Shown piece by piece: positions 1 to 7,707 of a stretch of DNA of 64,000 nucleotides (positions are counted from its first letter, which is position 1; the number at the start of each line of letters is the position of its first letter). Made by a program: the position numbers and the translations under genes. The notes beneath the pieces are model-generated. The model saw nothing but the letters and a program-made list of their open reading frames with translations, ran no database searches and was not told the DNA's origin. Source of the DNA: Labrys miyagiensis (GTDB taxonomy: Bacteria; Pseudomonadota; Alphaproteobacteria; Rhizobiales; Labraceae); the NCBI RefSeq assembly GCF_030160835.1, contig NZ_BSPC01000005.1, positions 372,001-436,000 of the forward strand, in the 5' to 3' direction.

Positions 1-251
1 AGGTGAAGCTCTCGCGCTACGGCGGCGACTGCTATGCCTATGCCATGCTGGCGATGGGGCTGGTGGACCTGGTGATCGAGGCGAGCCTGCAGCCCTATGA
101 TATCTGCGCCCTGATCCCGATCGTGGAGGGCGCCGGCGGCGTCATCACCACCTGGGACGGCGGCCCCGCCCAGGCGGGCGGGCGCATCGTGGCGGCCGGC
201 GATGCCCGCGTGCACGCGGCGGCGCTGTCCCTGCTGCAGGCGGAATATTGA
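1..251 (+). CDS. hisN: Histidinol-phosphatase / inositol monophosphatase family, 3' end only
   Basis: Only the last 82 or so codons lie in the window; the gene starts before base 1 and ends with TGA at 249-251. The visible part carries the second metal-site region of the inositol monophosphatase fold: YDICALIPIVEGAGG followed by ITTWDG, where the Asp and the VEGAGG turn hold a catalytic Mg2+ and substrate. The LxPIVEGAGG form is the one usual in HisN-type histidinol-phosphatases, which remove phosphate from L-histidinol phosphate in histidine synthesis. Other members (SuhB, CysQ) cannot be excluded from the C-terminal third alone. The next gene is convergent. Confidence 0.75.
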   Translation, partial: VKLSRYGGDCYAYAMLAMGLVDLVIEASLQPYDICALIPIVEGAGGVITTWDGGPAQAGGRIVAAGDARVHAAALSLLQAEY

Positions 252-314
252 GGGCAAGGGCGGTATTAGGTTTGCCAGCCAGAGTCGCGCAGCCCCTCAA
301 GAGCCGATATTCCC

Positions 315-1250
315 TCACTTCGTTCCCGGAACGAATGCATCGAACGCTGCCCAGAACACGTCGCGGATGGCGTCGCGTTCCTGCATGATCTCGTGGCGGG
401 CGCCGGGGATGTTCACGGCCTTGGTGGCGAAGAGCTTGGCCGCGAAATGCTTGGCCGCCGGGGAGGAGACCACCCTGTCCTCGCCGGCGAGGAAGATCAG
501 CGTGGGGATGCGCCAGTCGGCGCCGAAGCGCGGGTCCATGAGATGGTCCATCACCGCGAAGGCGGCCCTGACCCAGCCGACTGTCGGCGCGCCGATGGCA
601 AGCTCCGGCGCCTCGCGGGCGACCAAGGCGGCGCGGGCATAGCGCTGGGGGTCCGAGGTGACGGGATTGCCCTCGAACGGTTTCAGACCTACCGGCCGCG
701 GCGAGAAGCCGGGCACGGTGCGCCTGGACAGGCCGATGCCACCGAGAAAGCGGGCGAGGAAGCGGGCAGCCGGCGGCTTGCTGCCGAGGTCGATCATCGG
801 CGTGGTCACCACCAGGCGCTCGAACCGGCTGGCGCCCGGCGGCAGATTGGCGAACAGGATGGCGCCGCCCATGGAATGAGCGAGGCCGTAGAAGGGGCTT
901 GGGCATTCCGGCAGTGCGACCTGGCGTATGAACGCCTCGATATCGGGGCCGTAATGGGCGAAATCGTCGATATGGCCGAGGCGCCCGTCGAGCAGCAGCC
1001 GGTCCGAGCCGCCCTGGCCGCGCCAGTCCATCGTCGCCACGGCGAAGCCGCGGGCGCGCAGGTCGCGGATCACCTCGAAATATTTCTCGATGAATTCCGA
1101 GCGCCCCTGGAACAGGCAGATCGTGCCTTTGGGCTTGGGAGACAAGGCAGGCCAGCGGGCGGTTCGCAACGCCACGCCGTCACGGGTGGTGATCATCTCG
1201 ACGACTGCGCCGTCCGGACAGGGATTTTCGGGGCAATCGAAGAGCTGCAT
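315..1250 (-). CDS. Alpha/beta hydrolase, lysophospholipase (PldB-like)
   Basis: A 311-residue cytosolic alpha/beta hydrolase of the serine aminopeptidase S33 / monoacylglycerol lipase group. The nucleophile elbow AHSMGG puts the catalytic Ser at 126, the acid is Asp258 in LAGEDRVV, and the base is His286 in GARHEIM, in the usual order and spacing. The opening FQGRSEFIEKY and MDWRGQGGSDR (residues 47-83) are typical of alphaproteobacterial PldB-like proteins, which are thought to hydrolyse lysophospholipids or monoglycerides; the true substrate is not shown by the sequence. ATG start with no signal peptide. It stands alone, convergent with the upstream phosphatase gene. Confidence 0.85.
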   Translation of the reverse strand: MQLFDCPENPCPDGAVVEMITTRDGVALRTARWPALSPKPKGTICLFQGRSEFIEKYFEVIRDLRARGFAVATMDWRGQGGSDRLLLDGRLGHIDDFAHYGPDIEAFIRQVALPECPSPFYGLAHSMGGAILFANLPPGASRFERLVVTTPMIDLGSKPPAARFLARFLGGIGLSRRTVPGFSPRPVGLKPFEGNPVTSDPQRYARAALVAREAPELAIGAPTVGWVRAAFAVMDHLMDPRFGADWRIPTLIFLAGEDRVVSSPAAKHFAAKLFATKAVNIPGARHEIMQERDAIRDVFWAAFDAFVPGTK

Positions 1251-1302
1251 GGAACCCGGGCAATGGAGGGATACCGCTCCATAGCACTATTTCTTCGCTG
1301 CG

Positions 1303-1453
1303 GTCATCCCGGACGAGCCGCGCCGCGAAGCAGCGTGGCGAAGATCCGAGACAGCAAGCACGCAGATTTCTCGTCATGCGGCCCCCGGACCAACCCCCTG
1401 GTTTGGTCTGACTGCACCGTATCGCTGTGCGCTGCGGCTTGTCCGGGATGACA
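1303..1453. repeat. Intergenic inverted repeat (GTCATCCCGGACGAGCCGC arms)
   Basis: The left arm at 1303-1321 and the right arm at about 1433-1453 match as an inverted pair over 19 bases with one mismatch. The spacer contains shorter stems. Elements of this look are common between genes of Hyphomicrobiales. They fill most of the 290-bp gap downstream of the secreted small-protein gene, and nothing coding is visible in it. Confidence 0.65.
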
Positions 1454-1454
1454 T

Positions 1455-1494
1455 GCCAAAAACAAGCCCGCCTGCGCTCAGGGCGCAGGCGGGC
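1455..1494 (-). terminator. Rho-independent terminator
   Basis: A perfect 12-bp stem (GCCCGCCTGCGC at 1466-1477 pairing with 1483-1494) has a 5-base loop and, on the minus strand, is followed by a T-rich tract (TTGTTTTT). It lies about 50 bp past the stop codon of the 1542-1967 gene, which it should terminate. Confidence 0.75.
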
Positions 1495-1541
1495 CGCCGG
1501 ACCACTCCGGATCACGCCGTGCTATCGAGGAAGCCTCGAGC

Positions 1542-1967
1542 CTACCAGCGTGGACCACCCCAGGGCCGCGGGGGGAGCCAGCCATTGTCGTCCCAGCGAC
1601 GGGGAGCAGGCCGGTCCCAGCCAAGTTGGCGCAGGCCCGTAATCTCGGTTGTATGACCGTCGACGACGATCAGCACGCGTCCGCCCTGCGGATCGCTCGC
1701 CTCGGCGATGTAGCTGTCGCCGCGCACGCGCTTGATATCGACATCGCGATAGCCGCGCCGGAACAGGCTGCCGATGATCGTGCGCGGCGGCAGCAACTGG
1801 TCACCGCCGATGTCGGCATTTGGCGGCGGCACTGGCATGGCACGGTTCCAGCCCATGCGCGGGGGAGGCGGGGCGTCGTCATCCATGTAGTTCTGTGCAA
1901 ACGCGCTACTTACGCCGGTCAGGAGGCCAAGACCGGCTATAACCCCGATAAGGGCTCGGCGGGACAT
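1542..1967 (-). CDS. Secreted Pro-rich hypothetical protein
   Basis: 141 residues. A clear signal peptide (basic start MSRR, hydrophobic core to about residue 21, then SSAFAQ with likely cleavage after Ala) is followed by a short Pro-rich stretch. A small globular part of about 60 residues, IIGSLFRRGYRDVDIKR through VLIVVDGHTTEITGL, looks like the PepSY-type fold found in many small periplasmic proteins of this order, in which a Gly-Tyr turn and a VDxxTGEI-like strand recur. The C-terminus is again Pro/Trp/Arg-rich. No function can be named. It is monocistronic, with its own terminator downstream. Confidence 0.7.
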   Translation of the reverse strand: MSRRALIGVIAGLGLLTGVSSAFAQNYMDDDAPPPPRMGWNRAMPVPPPNADIGGDQLLPPRTIIGSLFRRGYRDVDIKRVRGDSYIAEASDPQGGRVLIVVDGHTTEITGLRQLGWDRPAPRRWDDNGWLPPRPWGGPRW

Positions 1968-2119
1968 GATGCGACTCCAAACCAGATCGTGAAACCATCC
2001 TAACTGGGAATGTGTGAATACTCCTGCAAGCGGCTGTTCATGCAGTGTTCATCTTTCCCGGGATCGCAGGCATCCTTGCCTATTGGCGCCAGCTTTGTGG
2101 AAGTAGGCGTGCCAAACGC

Positions 2120-2206
2120 GGAGTGGCGATCTCCGATCACCATCTTTCTTTCTAACAGAACGCATCGTTTCCAAGAATGTCGATCTGGAGATCGGCACTC
2201 CACTCG
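2120..2206. repeat. Imperfect inverted repeat
   Basis: GGAGTGGCGATCTCC near 2120 pairs with GGAGATCGGCACTCC near 2192 with one mismatch, across a 55-base AT-richer spacer. It sits in the 283-bp gap between the XRE regulator's stop codon and the secreted protein's start. It could be a transcript-end hairpin for the regulator gene. No coding signal is seen in the gap. Confidence 0.5.
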
Positions 2207-2250
2207 CGTCTCACCCCGCAAAGTTGGTGCTTCTGGGCGGTCCCGGAAGG

Positions 2251-3111
2251 TCACGCTGCCTTCTGGCTCAGCGTCGCCGCCTGCTCGCGCAGATAGCTGG
2301 CCATCATATGCGGCTGGATCACCGCCGTGCGCACGATATCGTCGAAGCGGCGTGTCAGCGTGCGGATGTGCTCGCTGGCATTCAGCACCAGATAGGTCGG
2401 TCCAAGATAAACCGCCGCGCGTGAATTGCCGAACACGGTGAAGGGGGCCGAATAGGTCTGCCTGAGATCGTAGAGCTGCAGGCGCAGGGTGGGATAAAGC
2501 TCCTCGGCCAGGGCGGCCATGGCGTTGAGCTGGATCTGGCGGGTGGCGCTGTCGAGGCCCTCCCACTGGGCCTTGCCGGCCGTGAAGGCCTCCAGCGCCT
2601 GGATCGAGACGCAAGCCTCCATCTCGCCGCCGTCCCGGACGGACGCGACGACGTGGCGCCGCCGGTCCCCCAGTGCCGGACTGGGATCGGGGCCGAGCGC
2701 CGCCGCATATTCGAAATGCATGACGTCATCGGTCTTCATGAAGTCCGGGAAGGTCATCGGCACGGTGCGCAGTTTGCGCCCGGCCGCTTCGGCATGCCAG
2801 CGCAGGAAGCGCTCGTCGAAGGGGGCGTGGGCCTGCGTCTCGATGGTGAGCACGGCTTCGACGAGTTCGGCACCGACCTGCTCGCGCTGGGAGAGGCCCA
2901 GCAGCCAGTCGATCGAGATGCGGCAGCCCTTGGCGATGGCGGCAAGCGTCTCCGCCCGGGGCAGGCGATCATTCTCGGGGGAAAGGAGCTGGGAGAGCGT
3001 CGAGCGGTCGATGCCGACATGGCGGGAGAAGCCTGCCTGGTTCAGGCCGGTCTGCGCGATCACGCGCTCCAGCCGGTCGCGGAAGCCTTGAGCCGCGCTG
3101 GGATGGGCCAT
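2251..3111 (-). CDS. XRE-family transcriptional regulator
   Basis: 286 residues. An N-terminal Cro/CI-type helix-turn-helix spans about residues 9-72 (LNQAGFSRHVGIDRSTLSQL is the DNA-reading part). About 210 residues follow that match no domain I can name; they contain FGNSRAAVYLGPTYLVLN and a helical tail. The size and layout are those of a ligand-responsive repressor or activator. It is transcribed divergently from a fatty acid desaturase gene across a 151-bp AT-rich gap with repeated GAACA/TGTTC sites, so control of the desaturase, and of itself, is the natural guess. Confidence 0.8.
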   Translation of the reverse strand: MAHPSAAQGFRDRLERVIAQTGLNQAGFSRHVGIDRSTLSQLLSPENDRLPRAETLAAIAKGCRISIDWLLGLSQREQVGAELVEAVLTIETQAHAPFDERFLRWHAEAAGRKLRTVPMTFPDFMKTDDVMHFEYAAALGPDPSPALGDRRRHVVASVRDGGEMEACVSIQALEAFTAGKAQWEGLDSATRQIQLNAMAALAEELYPTLRLQLYDLRQTYSAPFTVFGNSRAAVYLGPTYLVLNASEHIRTLTRRFDDIVRTAVIQPHMMASYLREQAATLSQKAA

Positions 3112-3148
3112 AGCCGCTCCATTTGGTTACAATAATCAACAAGTGGTG

Positions 3149-3193
3149 GAACAGTACACATAAGAGAACAAAAAACGACGGATGTCAATGTTC
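3149..3193. promoter_or_regulatory. Candidate operator: GAACA/TGTTC repeats
   Basis: In the divergent gap between the XRE regulator and the desaturase, GAACA occurs at 3149-3153 and 3166-3170 (17 bp apart, about one and a half turns), and the inverted form TGTTC at 3189-3193. The gap is far more AT-rich than its surroundings. This suits a regulator-bound divergent promoter, but the pentamers are short and chance cannot be excluded. Confidence 0.3.
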
Positions 3194-3262
3194 TGCTACA
3201 ACATCATCCTTGTGTAATTTGTGATTTGCCTGCATCATCCCCAATAATGTGGAGTGATTTGA

Positions 3263-4201
3263 ATGACTAAGGCTGCGATTCAAGCGCGAAGGGCGCGACG
3301 GGCGGTCGAATGGCCAACCGTGGCTCTTGCTGCTTTAATCTATGGTCTTTGGGGATTATTGACCTATTTTCATGCTTCGATCCCGTTTTGGCTCTGGATT
3401 CCCCTCGGCACCTGGACGGTGGCGTGGCAGGCCTCCCTGCAGCATGAGATCATTCACGGCCACCCCACCACGAATCGCACGCTGAACCGTTTCATCGGCT
3501 GCTGGCCGCTGCTGCTGTGGCTGCCTTACGAATCATATCGCATCAGCCATCTCATCCATCACCGCGACGAGCGGCTGACGGATCCGCTCGACGATCCCGA
3601 ATCGCATTACTGGACGCAGGAGCAGTGGGACAAGCTGAGCCCCCTCCACGCCTTGCTCATCCGGATCAACGCCACCTTCCTCGGCCGCATGACCATCGGT
3701 CCCGCGCGTGCGATGTCGACCTTCCTGGCCCGCGAGGCTCGGGCGGTATGGAGAGACGAGCCGATGCATCGCCATATCTGGGCGAGCCATGCTCTCCAGT
3801 TGCTGGCGGTGCTGGCCTGGCTGGTGCTGGTGTGCGGCATCAACCCGCTCGTTTATTTCGCGCTGATCGTCTATCCCGCCACGGCGCTGATGCTGGTGCG
3901 CTCCTTTGCCGAGCACCGGGCCGAGAGCGATGTGGAAGAGCGCACGGCCATCGTCGAGAACGCGCCGCTGCTCGGGCTGCTGTTCCTCTACAACAATCTG
4001 CATGTGGTGCACCACGACAATCCGATGATGCCCTGGTACGAGATCCCGGCCTGGTACCGGCAGAACCGTGAGCGGCTGATCCAGGAGAATGGCGGGCTGG
4101 TCTATAACGGCTATTGGGACATCGTGCGGCGCTATTTCCTCACCGAGCACGACACCCAGATCCACCCGCACGGCAGGGCGCCGGCGGTGAGCAGGACGTA
4201 A
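3263..4201 (+). CDS. Membrane fatty acid desaturase
   Basis: 312 residues with paired hydrophobic segments (about 17-57, 76-90, 178-215) and the three histidine clusters of the membrane di-iron desaturase/hydroxylase family: HEIIHGH at 61-67, HLIHH at 96-100 and HVVHH at 247-251, plus His218 in AEHRA. These bind the two irons that insert a double bond (or a hydroxyl) into a lipid acyl chain at the inner membrane. The subgroup also includes carotenoid hydroxylases and ketolases, so the substrate is open; no carotenoid genes are nearby. Divergent from the XRE regulator. Confidence 0.85.
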   Translation: MTKAAIQARRARRAVEWPTVALAALIYGLWGLLTYFHASIPFWLWIPLGTWTVAWQASLQHEIIHGHPTTNRTLNRFIGCWPLLLWLPYESYRISHLIHHRDERLTDPLDDPESHYWTQEQWDKLSPLHALLIRINATFLGRMTIGPARAMSTFLAREARAVWRDEPMHRHIWASHALQLLAVLAWLVLVCGINPLVYFALIVYPATALMLVRSFAEHRAESDVEERTAIVENAPLLGLLFLYNNLHVVHHDNPMMPWYEIPAWYRQNRERLIQENGGLVYNGYWDIVRRYFLTEHDTQIHPHGRAPAVSRT

Positions 4202-4206
4202 TCTTT

Positions 4207-4331
4207 GGGAGCGCGGACGTCCCGTCCGCTCTTGAAAACAAGCCGTATGAAAAAAGGGCGCTACCGTCACGGTTGGCGCCCTTTTCGTATCCGTCATCGG
4301 TTCAAGAGCGGACGGGACGTCCGCGCTCCCA
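4207..4331. repeat. BIME-like inverted repeat pair (GGGAGCGCGGACGTCC type)
   Basis: The two arms are GGGAGCGCGGACGTCCCGTC starting at 4207 and its inverted copy ending CGCGCTCCCA near 4331. Each arm is itself palindromic around GACGTCCCGTCC. They enclose a terminator hairpin. It lies between the convergent desaturase and Inh-lipoprotein genes. The same element recurs near 5407, 19614, 25963, 27376 and 62198. Confidence 0.85.
4251..4285. terminator. Bidirectional terminator
   Basis: AAAAAGGGCGC at 4251-4261 pairs with GCGCCCTTTT at 4276-4285, with an inner ACCG/CGGT stem. A-run and T-run flanks make it work in both directions, as fits its place between two convergent genes. Confidence 0.75.
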
Positions 4332-4332
4332 G

Positions 4333-4917
4333 TTACCTCGTCATGCGGATCTTGGCGCCCGACATCGTGGCCGCGCCTTCATAGGCGCCGTCGCCGGTGG
4401 GGAACAAGCGCACGGCGGTGCGGCCGCCCGGCTCGAGCAGGTCGATCTCCTGGCCACGCTGCTGCCAGGCATTGACCTTTGCAAGCGACCCGGCCTGGCA
4501 GCCCGACGGCGTGGCGCGGTAGACGTCGAGCAGGGTCTGGCGGGTCAGCGAGATGCCGCAACTGCCGCGGGCCGCGTCAGAGATCTTCCAGGAGCCGGCG
4601 ATGCCGCCGGCGGAAGGCGCCGGTGGCGCGGTCGGCAAGGCGGCAACCTGGCTCTGCGAGGAGGGCCCGCCCGCTGGTGGGTTGCCCACGGCCACCGAGG
4701 AACCGGGCGTCACGCCATTGCCGCCGGCAGGGGGCAGCGGCTCGGAGGAGACCTGTTCCGTGGGTGCGGCCATCAGCGGCTCGGGTGCGGCGATCGGACG
4801 GTTGTCCGGCGGGGGCTTGCGCGCGCCGAAATCGAATGTGTCGCCAAGACGGGACGATGACGCGCAGGAAGCCAAAGCCAGGGCACAAGGAAGAAGTACC
4901 AGCGCGGATAATTTCAT
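4333..4917 (-). CDS. Outer-membrane lipoprotein, Omp19 / AprI-Inh protease inhibitor family
   Basis: 194 residues. The lipoprotein signal ends at LALASC, with lipidated Cys18. A Pro/Ala/Gly-rich linker of about 85 residues leads to a C-terminal domain from about residue 105: AGSWKISD, GSCGISLT, a second Cys in PSGCQ, VNAWQQRGQEIDLLEPGG. This is the AprI/Inh eight-stranded barrel with its one disulfide, as in Brucella Omp19, where it inhibits proteases. Here an outer-membrane-anchored inhibitor or structural lipoprotein is likely. ATG start; convergent with the desaturase. Confidence 0.85.
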   Translation of the reverse strand: MKLSALVLLPCALALASCASSSRLGDTFDFGARKPPPDNRPIAAPEPLMAAPTEQVSSEPLPPAGGNGVTPGSSVAVGNPPAGGPSSQSQVAALPTAPPAPSAGGIAGSWKISDAARGSCGISLTRQTLLDVYRATPSGCQAGSLAKVNAWQQRGQEIDLLEPGGRTAVRLFPTGDGAYEGAATMSGAKIRMTR

Positions 4918-5182
4918 CGGTCCATCCGGTTCCAGATCAGGTGTTGCTCAAAGGTGCCAATACCAGATTGGCAGACGGCGTGACAGTAAGAAGCGCCTCG
5001 GTAGGCCAAGGATACGATATGGGGTTCTCATGCCGTTACGGAATATCATTTGTTCCCGAATGGCTCGAGCTGTGCTGAACCGACTCTGTGTCGATTTTTT
5101 GATAACCCAGGCGATCTTAAGGCTTGCTTAAATCAATTTCGAGAAGGTGTGGCCCGAACGTGACTCTCGCCGGAGAACATCG

Positions 5183-5404
5183 ATGGCTGCCCCAGGTGCC
5201 CTTGCCGTGCTGGTTGCCCTGTCGACGGTGACCTCCGCTGCCACGCCGGCCGGCCGCCAGGTCGAGCCCGCCCTCCATCTGCCCAAGCTCTCGATCCAGG
5301 CCCCCGCGACCGTCCCAGCCGCCGCCTCGCCGCAGTTCAGGCGTGATGACCTCGCAAAGCAGGCGCCGGTGGACGATGTCGATATCACCGGACCGGTGAA
5401 CTAA
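5183..5404 (+). CDS. Small secreted hypothetical protein
   Basis: 73 residues from ATG at 5183, with GGAGA about 7 bases upstream; the frame also runs 12 codons further upstream with poor coding look. The start MAAPGALAVLVALSTVTSAA resembles a short signal peptide, and the rest is Pro/Ala-rich and ends in acidic VDDVDITGPVN. No family is recognised. It is placed between the divergent lipoprotein gene and a convergent nucleotidyltransferase gene. It may be a real small exported protein, but GC-rich chance frames look similar. Confidence 0.4.
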   Translation: MAAPGALAVLVALSTVTSAATPAGRQVEPALHLPKLSIQAPATVPAAASPQFRRDDLAKQAPVDDVDITGPVN

Positions 5405-5441
5405 CCCGGGAGCGCGGACGCCCCTACGACGCGCTCCCAGA
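5405..5441. repeat. Degenerate single arm of the GGGAGCGCGGAC repeat
   Basis: CGGGAGCGCGGACGCCCC runs into ACGCGCTCCCAG, a compact version of the pair seen at 4207-4331 with the spacer gone. It lies exactly between two convergent stop codons and can fold into one hairpin. Confidence 0.6.
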
Positions 5442-6251
5442 TCGCACCCAATCCCGGAATAGCGTATTCGCTGCCTCGATGTCACCGGCGGCCTGACGCT
5501 GCGTGGGCCTTCTTGCACGCTTCTCGCCATCCTCGACCTCGGCGAAGATCAGCTTGTCCAGTGCGGCATGGCGCGGGATCGAGCCAAACTCGCGTTCCTT
5601 CTTCTTCTGCTCCAGCAGTTGCGCGAGCGCCTCGAGAATCGTTTCCGGCAGGTCGGTCTCGCGGGTCAAGCGGCCGAAATCCATTGGCGGGATGGTGCCG
5701 GCGCCATGCAGGCGCAGCCAGCGCAAGGTGAGGGCCGGCCGGATCACATAGAAATATTTCTTTCCGCGGACCTCTTCGGGATGGTCGAGGAAGCGGGCGA
5801 TCTGGCTACGGGCAAGATTGAGATAGTGGTAGGCCAGTGCCTTCTCGTCGAGTCGGGGACGGGCGAAGTCTTGGATCGCGGCGGCGAAGTCCTCGTCACC
5901 GCCATAGCGGATAGGCGACTGCAGCCATTCCAGGATGACCGCGTTTGACTTGAAGATCAGCTTCAGCGTCTTGGCGAGGTCCCATCCAGCGATGTCGAGT
6001 TCATCCGAGAGGGGACGCTCGATCACGTCGCGGGGCTGTTCCACCGAAAGATAGGCATCGGGATGACGCACATAGACGAAGCGCACGTCATAGTCGCTGT
6101 CGGGCGACCAGAAGCCCCAGGCGCGACTGCCGGATTCGACGGCCAGGAGCACGCGAGCGCCTTCCTCCCCCTCGATGCGGCGCAGACTGGCCTGGATCAA
6201 GGCGTAGAGTTCCGCCGTAACAGGCTCGATGGTCGAGGATGTCGTGCTCAA
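5424..6251 (-). CDS. RlaP-like nucleotidyltransferase (PF10127/COG3541 family)
   Basis: 275 residues from TTG at 6251, which overlaps the sdhB stop as TTGA; no ATG or GTG is available before the first strand. Residues 27-50 hold the polymerase-beta core: ESGSRAWGF and then DSDYDVR, the GS and DxD motifs that bind nucleotide triphosphate and Mg2+. The DISGWDL-like segment ([13 protein letters not shown]) and EWLQSPIRY are diagnostic of this family, some members of which occur in RNA-repair operons. The natural substrate is unknown. The overlap suggests co-transcription with the sdh operon, probably a lineage accident. Confidence 0.8.
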   Translation of the reverse strand: MSTTSSTIEPVTAELYALIQASLRRIEGEEGARVLLAVESGSRAWGFWSPDSDYDVRFVYVRHPDAYLSVEQPRDVIERPLSDELDIAGWDLAKTLKLIFKSNAVILEWLQSPIRYGGDEDFAAAIQDFARPRLDEKALAYHYLNLARSQIARFLDHPEEVRGKKYFYVIRPALTLRWLRLHGAGTIPPMDFGRLTRETDLPETILEALAQLLEQKKKEREFGSIPRHAALDKLIFAEVEDGEKRARRPTQRQAAGDIEAANTLFRDWVRSGSAS

Positions 6252-7027
6252 ACCTGGCGCGCCACCATCATCTTCTTGATCTCCGCGATGGCCTTGGCCG
6301 GGTTCAGGCCCTTGGGGCAGGTCTGGGCGCAGTTCATGATGGTGTGGCAGCGATAGAGCTTGAAGGGGTCCTCCAGCTCGTCGAGGCGGTCGCCGGTGCG
6401 TTCGTCGCGGCTGTCGATCAGCCAGCGATAGGCCTGCAGCAACGCGGCGGGGCCGAGATAGCGGTCGCCGTTCCACCAATAGCTCGGGCAGGAGGTCGAG
6501 CAACAGGCGCACAGGATGCACTCATAGAGGCCATCGAGCTTCTCGCGGTCGCCATGCGACTGGCGCCATTCCTTCTCCGGCATCGGCGTGTCGGTCTGCA
6601 GCCAGGGCTCGATCGAGGCGTGCTGGGCGTAGAAGCGCGTGAGGTCCGGCACCAGGTCCTTCACCACGGGCAAATGCGGCAGAGGATAGATCTTGATGGC
6701 ACCCCTGATGTCGCTCATGGCCTTGGTGCAGGCCAGCGTGTTGGAGCCGTCGATATTCATGGCGCAGGAGCCGCAAATACCTTCGCGACAGGAGCGGCGG
6801 AAGGTCAGCGTCGGATCGACCGTGTTCTTGATCCAGATGATGGCGTCCAGCACCATCGGCCCGCAATCGTCGAGATCGACGAAATAGGTGTCCGTGCGCG
6901 GGTTCGAGCCGCCATCGGGATCGTAGCGGTAGATCTTGAACTCGCGCAGGTTCTTCTGGCTCTCCGGCTTCGGCCAGACCTTGCCGCTGACGACACGGGA
7001 GTTCTTGGGGAGAGTGAGCTGGACCAT
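6248..7027 (-). CDS. sdhB: Succinate dehydrogenase iron-sulfur subunit
   Basis: 259 residues. SdhB passes electrons from the flavin of SdhA to ubiquinone. All three clusters are complete: [2Fe-2S] ligands Cys80, 85, 88 and 100 ([14 protein letters not shown]), the [4Fe-4S] set Cys170, 173, 176 with 237, and the [3Fe-4S] set Cys180, 227, 233. The N-terminal ferredoxin domain and C-terminal helical domain are of usual length. It is the last sdh gene of the operon but is separated from sdhA by an extra secreted-protein gene. The downstream nucleotidyltransferase overlaps its stop codon. Confidence 0.98.
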   Translation of the reverse strand: MVQLTLPKNSRVVSGKVWPKPESQKNLREFKIYRYDPDGGSNPRTDTYFVDLDDCGPMVLDAIIWIKNTVDPTLTFRRSCREGICGSCAMNIDGSNTLACTKAMSDIRGAIKIYPLPHLPVVKDLVPDLTRFYAQHASIEPWLQTDTPMPEKEWRQSHGDREKLDGLYECILCACCSTSCPSYWWNGDRYLGPAALLQAYRWLIDSRDERTGDRLDELEDPFKLYRCHTIMNCAQTCPKGLNPAKAIAEIKKMMVARQV

Positions 7028-7076
7028 GGAATGAACTTCGTTCAGGAGGACATCATGAAGTCAGCCGGGCGGCCCC

Positions 7077-7670
7077 TTAAGGAGAAACCCAGGCTTTGAG
7101 AAAGGCATTGATCGAATTCGAGCCGGGCTTGCCCAAATCAAGCGCACCCTTGGGGCCATCGAGCCGGATCTTGACGAAGCGGCCGTTGCGGTTGGTCACG
7201 CAGGCGATGCTCTCGCGCGCGTCACCCGTCTTGGGCTCGATCAGGAAACGGTCGCAATTGAGGCGGGGGATGCCGCTGGCCGGTACGGCGAAGCTTCCGG
7301 TGGGCGTGGCGCTGCGATAGGCGCCGATCTGCACCGCCTTGTTGATAGCCTGGCCCACAAGCGCCAGCTCGTCATAGCTGGTTTTCTCGTTGTAGTGATC
7401 AGGAATGTCCTTGCGGGCCCAATCATAGACGTAGACATCGGCCCACGTGCCAGGGGGGCCCTCGTAGCGGGCGCCATAGCCCCCGCCGGCCTGCTGGCTT
7501 TCGTAATTCTTGACACCGGCATAGCGAAATCCTGCGACTTCTGCTGGAAACCGCTCGCCCAGAAAGGTTGCGGCGATCTTCTTCGCCGGCTTGGCCTCGG
7601 CGATGGGAAGGCCTATTGCCAGCACGACGCCAAGGGTGACGGCACATCTCAGGCTCGCTGCGATCGTCAT
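7077..7670 (-). CDS. Secreted hypothetical protein inside the sdh operon
   Basis: 197 residues from ATG at 7670, with GGAGGGG just upstream. The signal peptide runs to about IAEA (residue 25). The mature part has strands such as GFRYAGVKNYE, WADVYVYDWARKDIPDHY and RFVKIRLDGPKG, and a single Cys pair (LNCDRF, IACVTN) that may form a disulfide. I recognise no named family. It sits 38 bp after sdhA and 49 bp before sdhB on the same strand, so it is almost surely co-transcribed with succinate dehydrogenase. A role in the complex is not implied by the sequence, since SdhA and SdhB are cytoplasmic while this protein is exported. Confidence 0.75.
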   Translation of the reverse strand: MTIAASLRCAVTLGVVLAIGLPIAEAKPAKKIAATFLGERFPAEVAGFRYAGVKNYESQQAGGGYGARYEGPPGTWADVYVYDWARKDIPDHYNEKTSYDELALVGQAINKAVQIGAYRSATPTGSFAVPASGIPRLNCDRFLIEPKTGDARESIACVTNRNGRFVKIRLDGPKGALDLGKPGSNSINAFLKAWVSP

Positions 7671-7707
7671 GCTGCCCCTCCGCGGTCGTACACCGTCAAG
7701 CCCCTCC

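Noticed and set aside
393-1451. Long plus-strand frame opposite the lysophospholipase gene
   Set aside because: It is an antisense shadow: composition is Gly/Arg/Ala-rich without a fold, and the minus-strand product has a full catalytic triad.
5424-6521. Longer start for the RlaP-like protein, inside sdhB
   Set aside because: The first 90 codons are an out-of-frame reading of sdhB and have no domain likeness.
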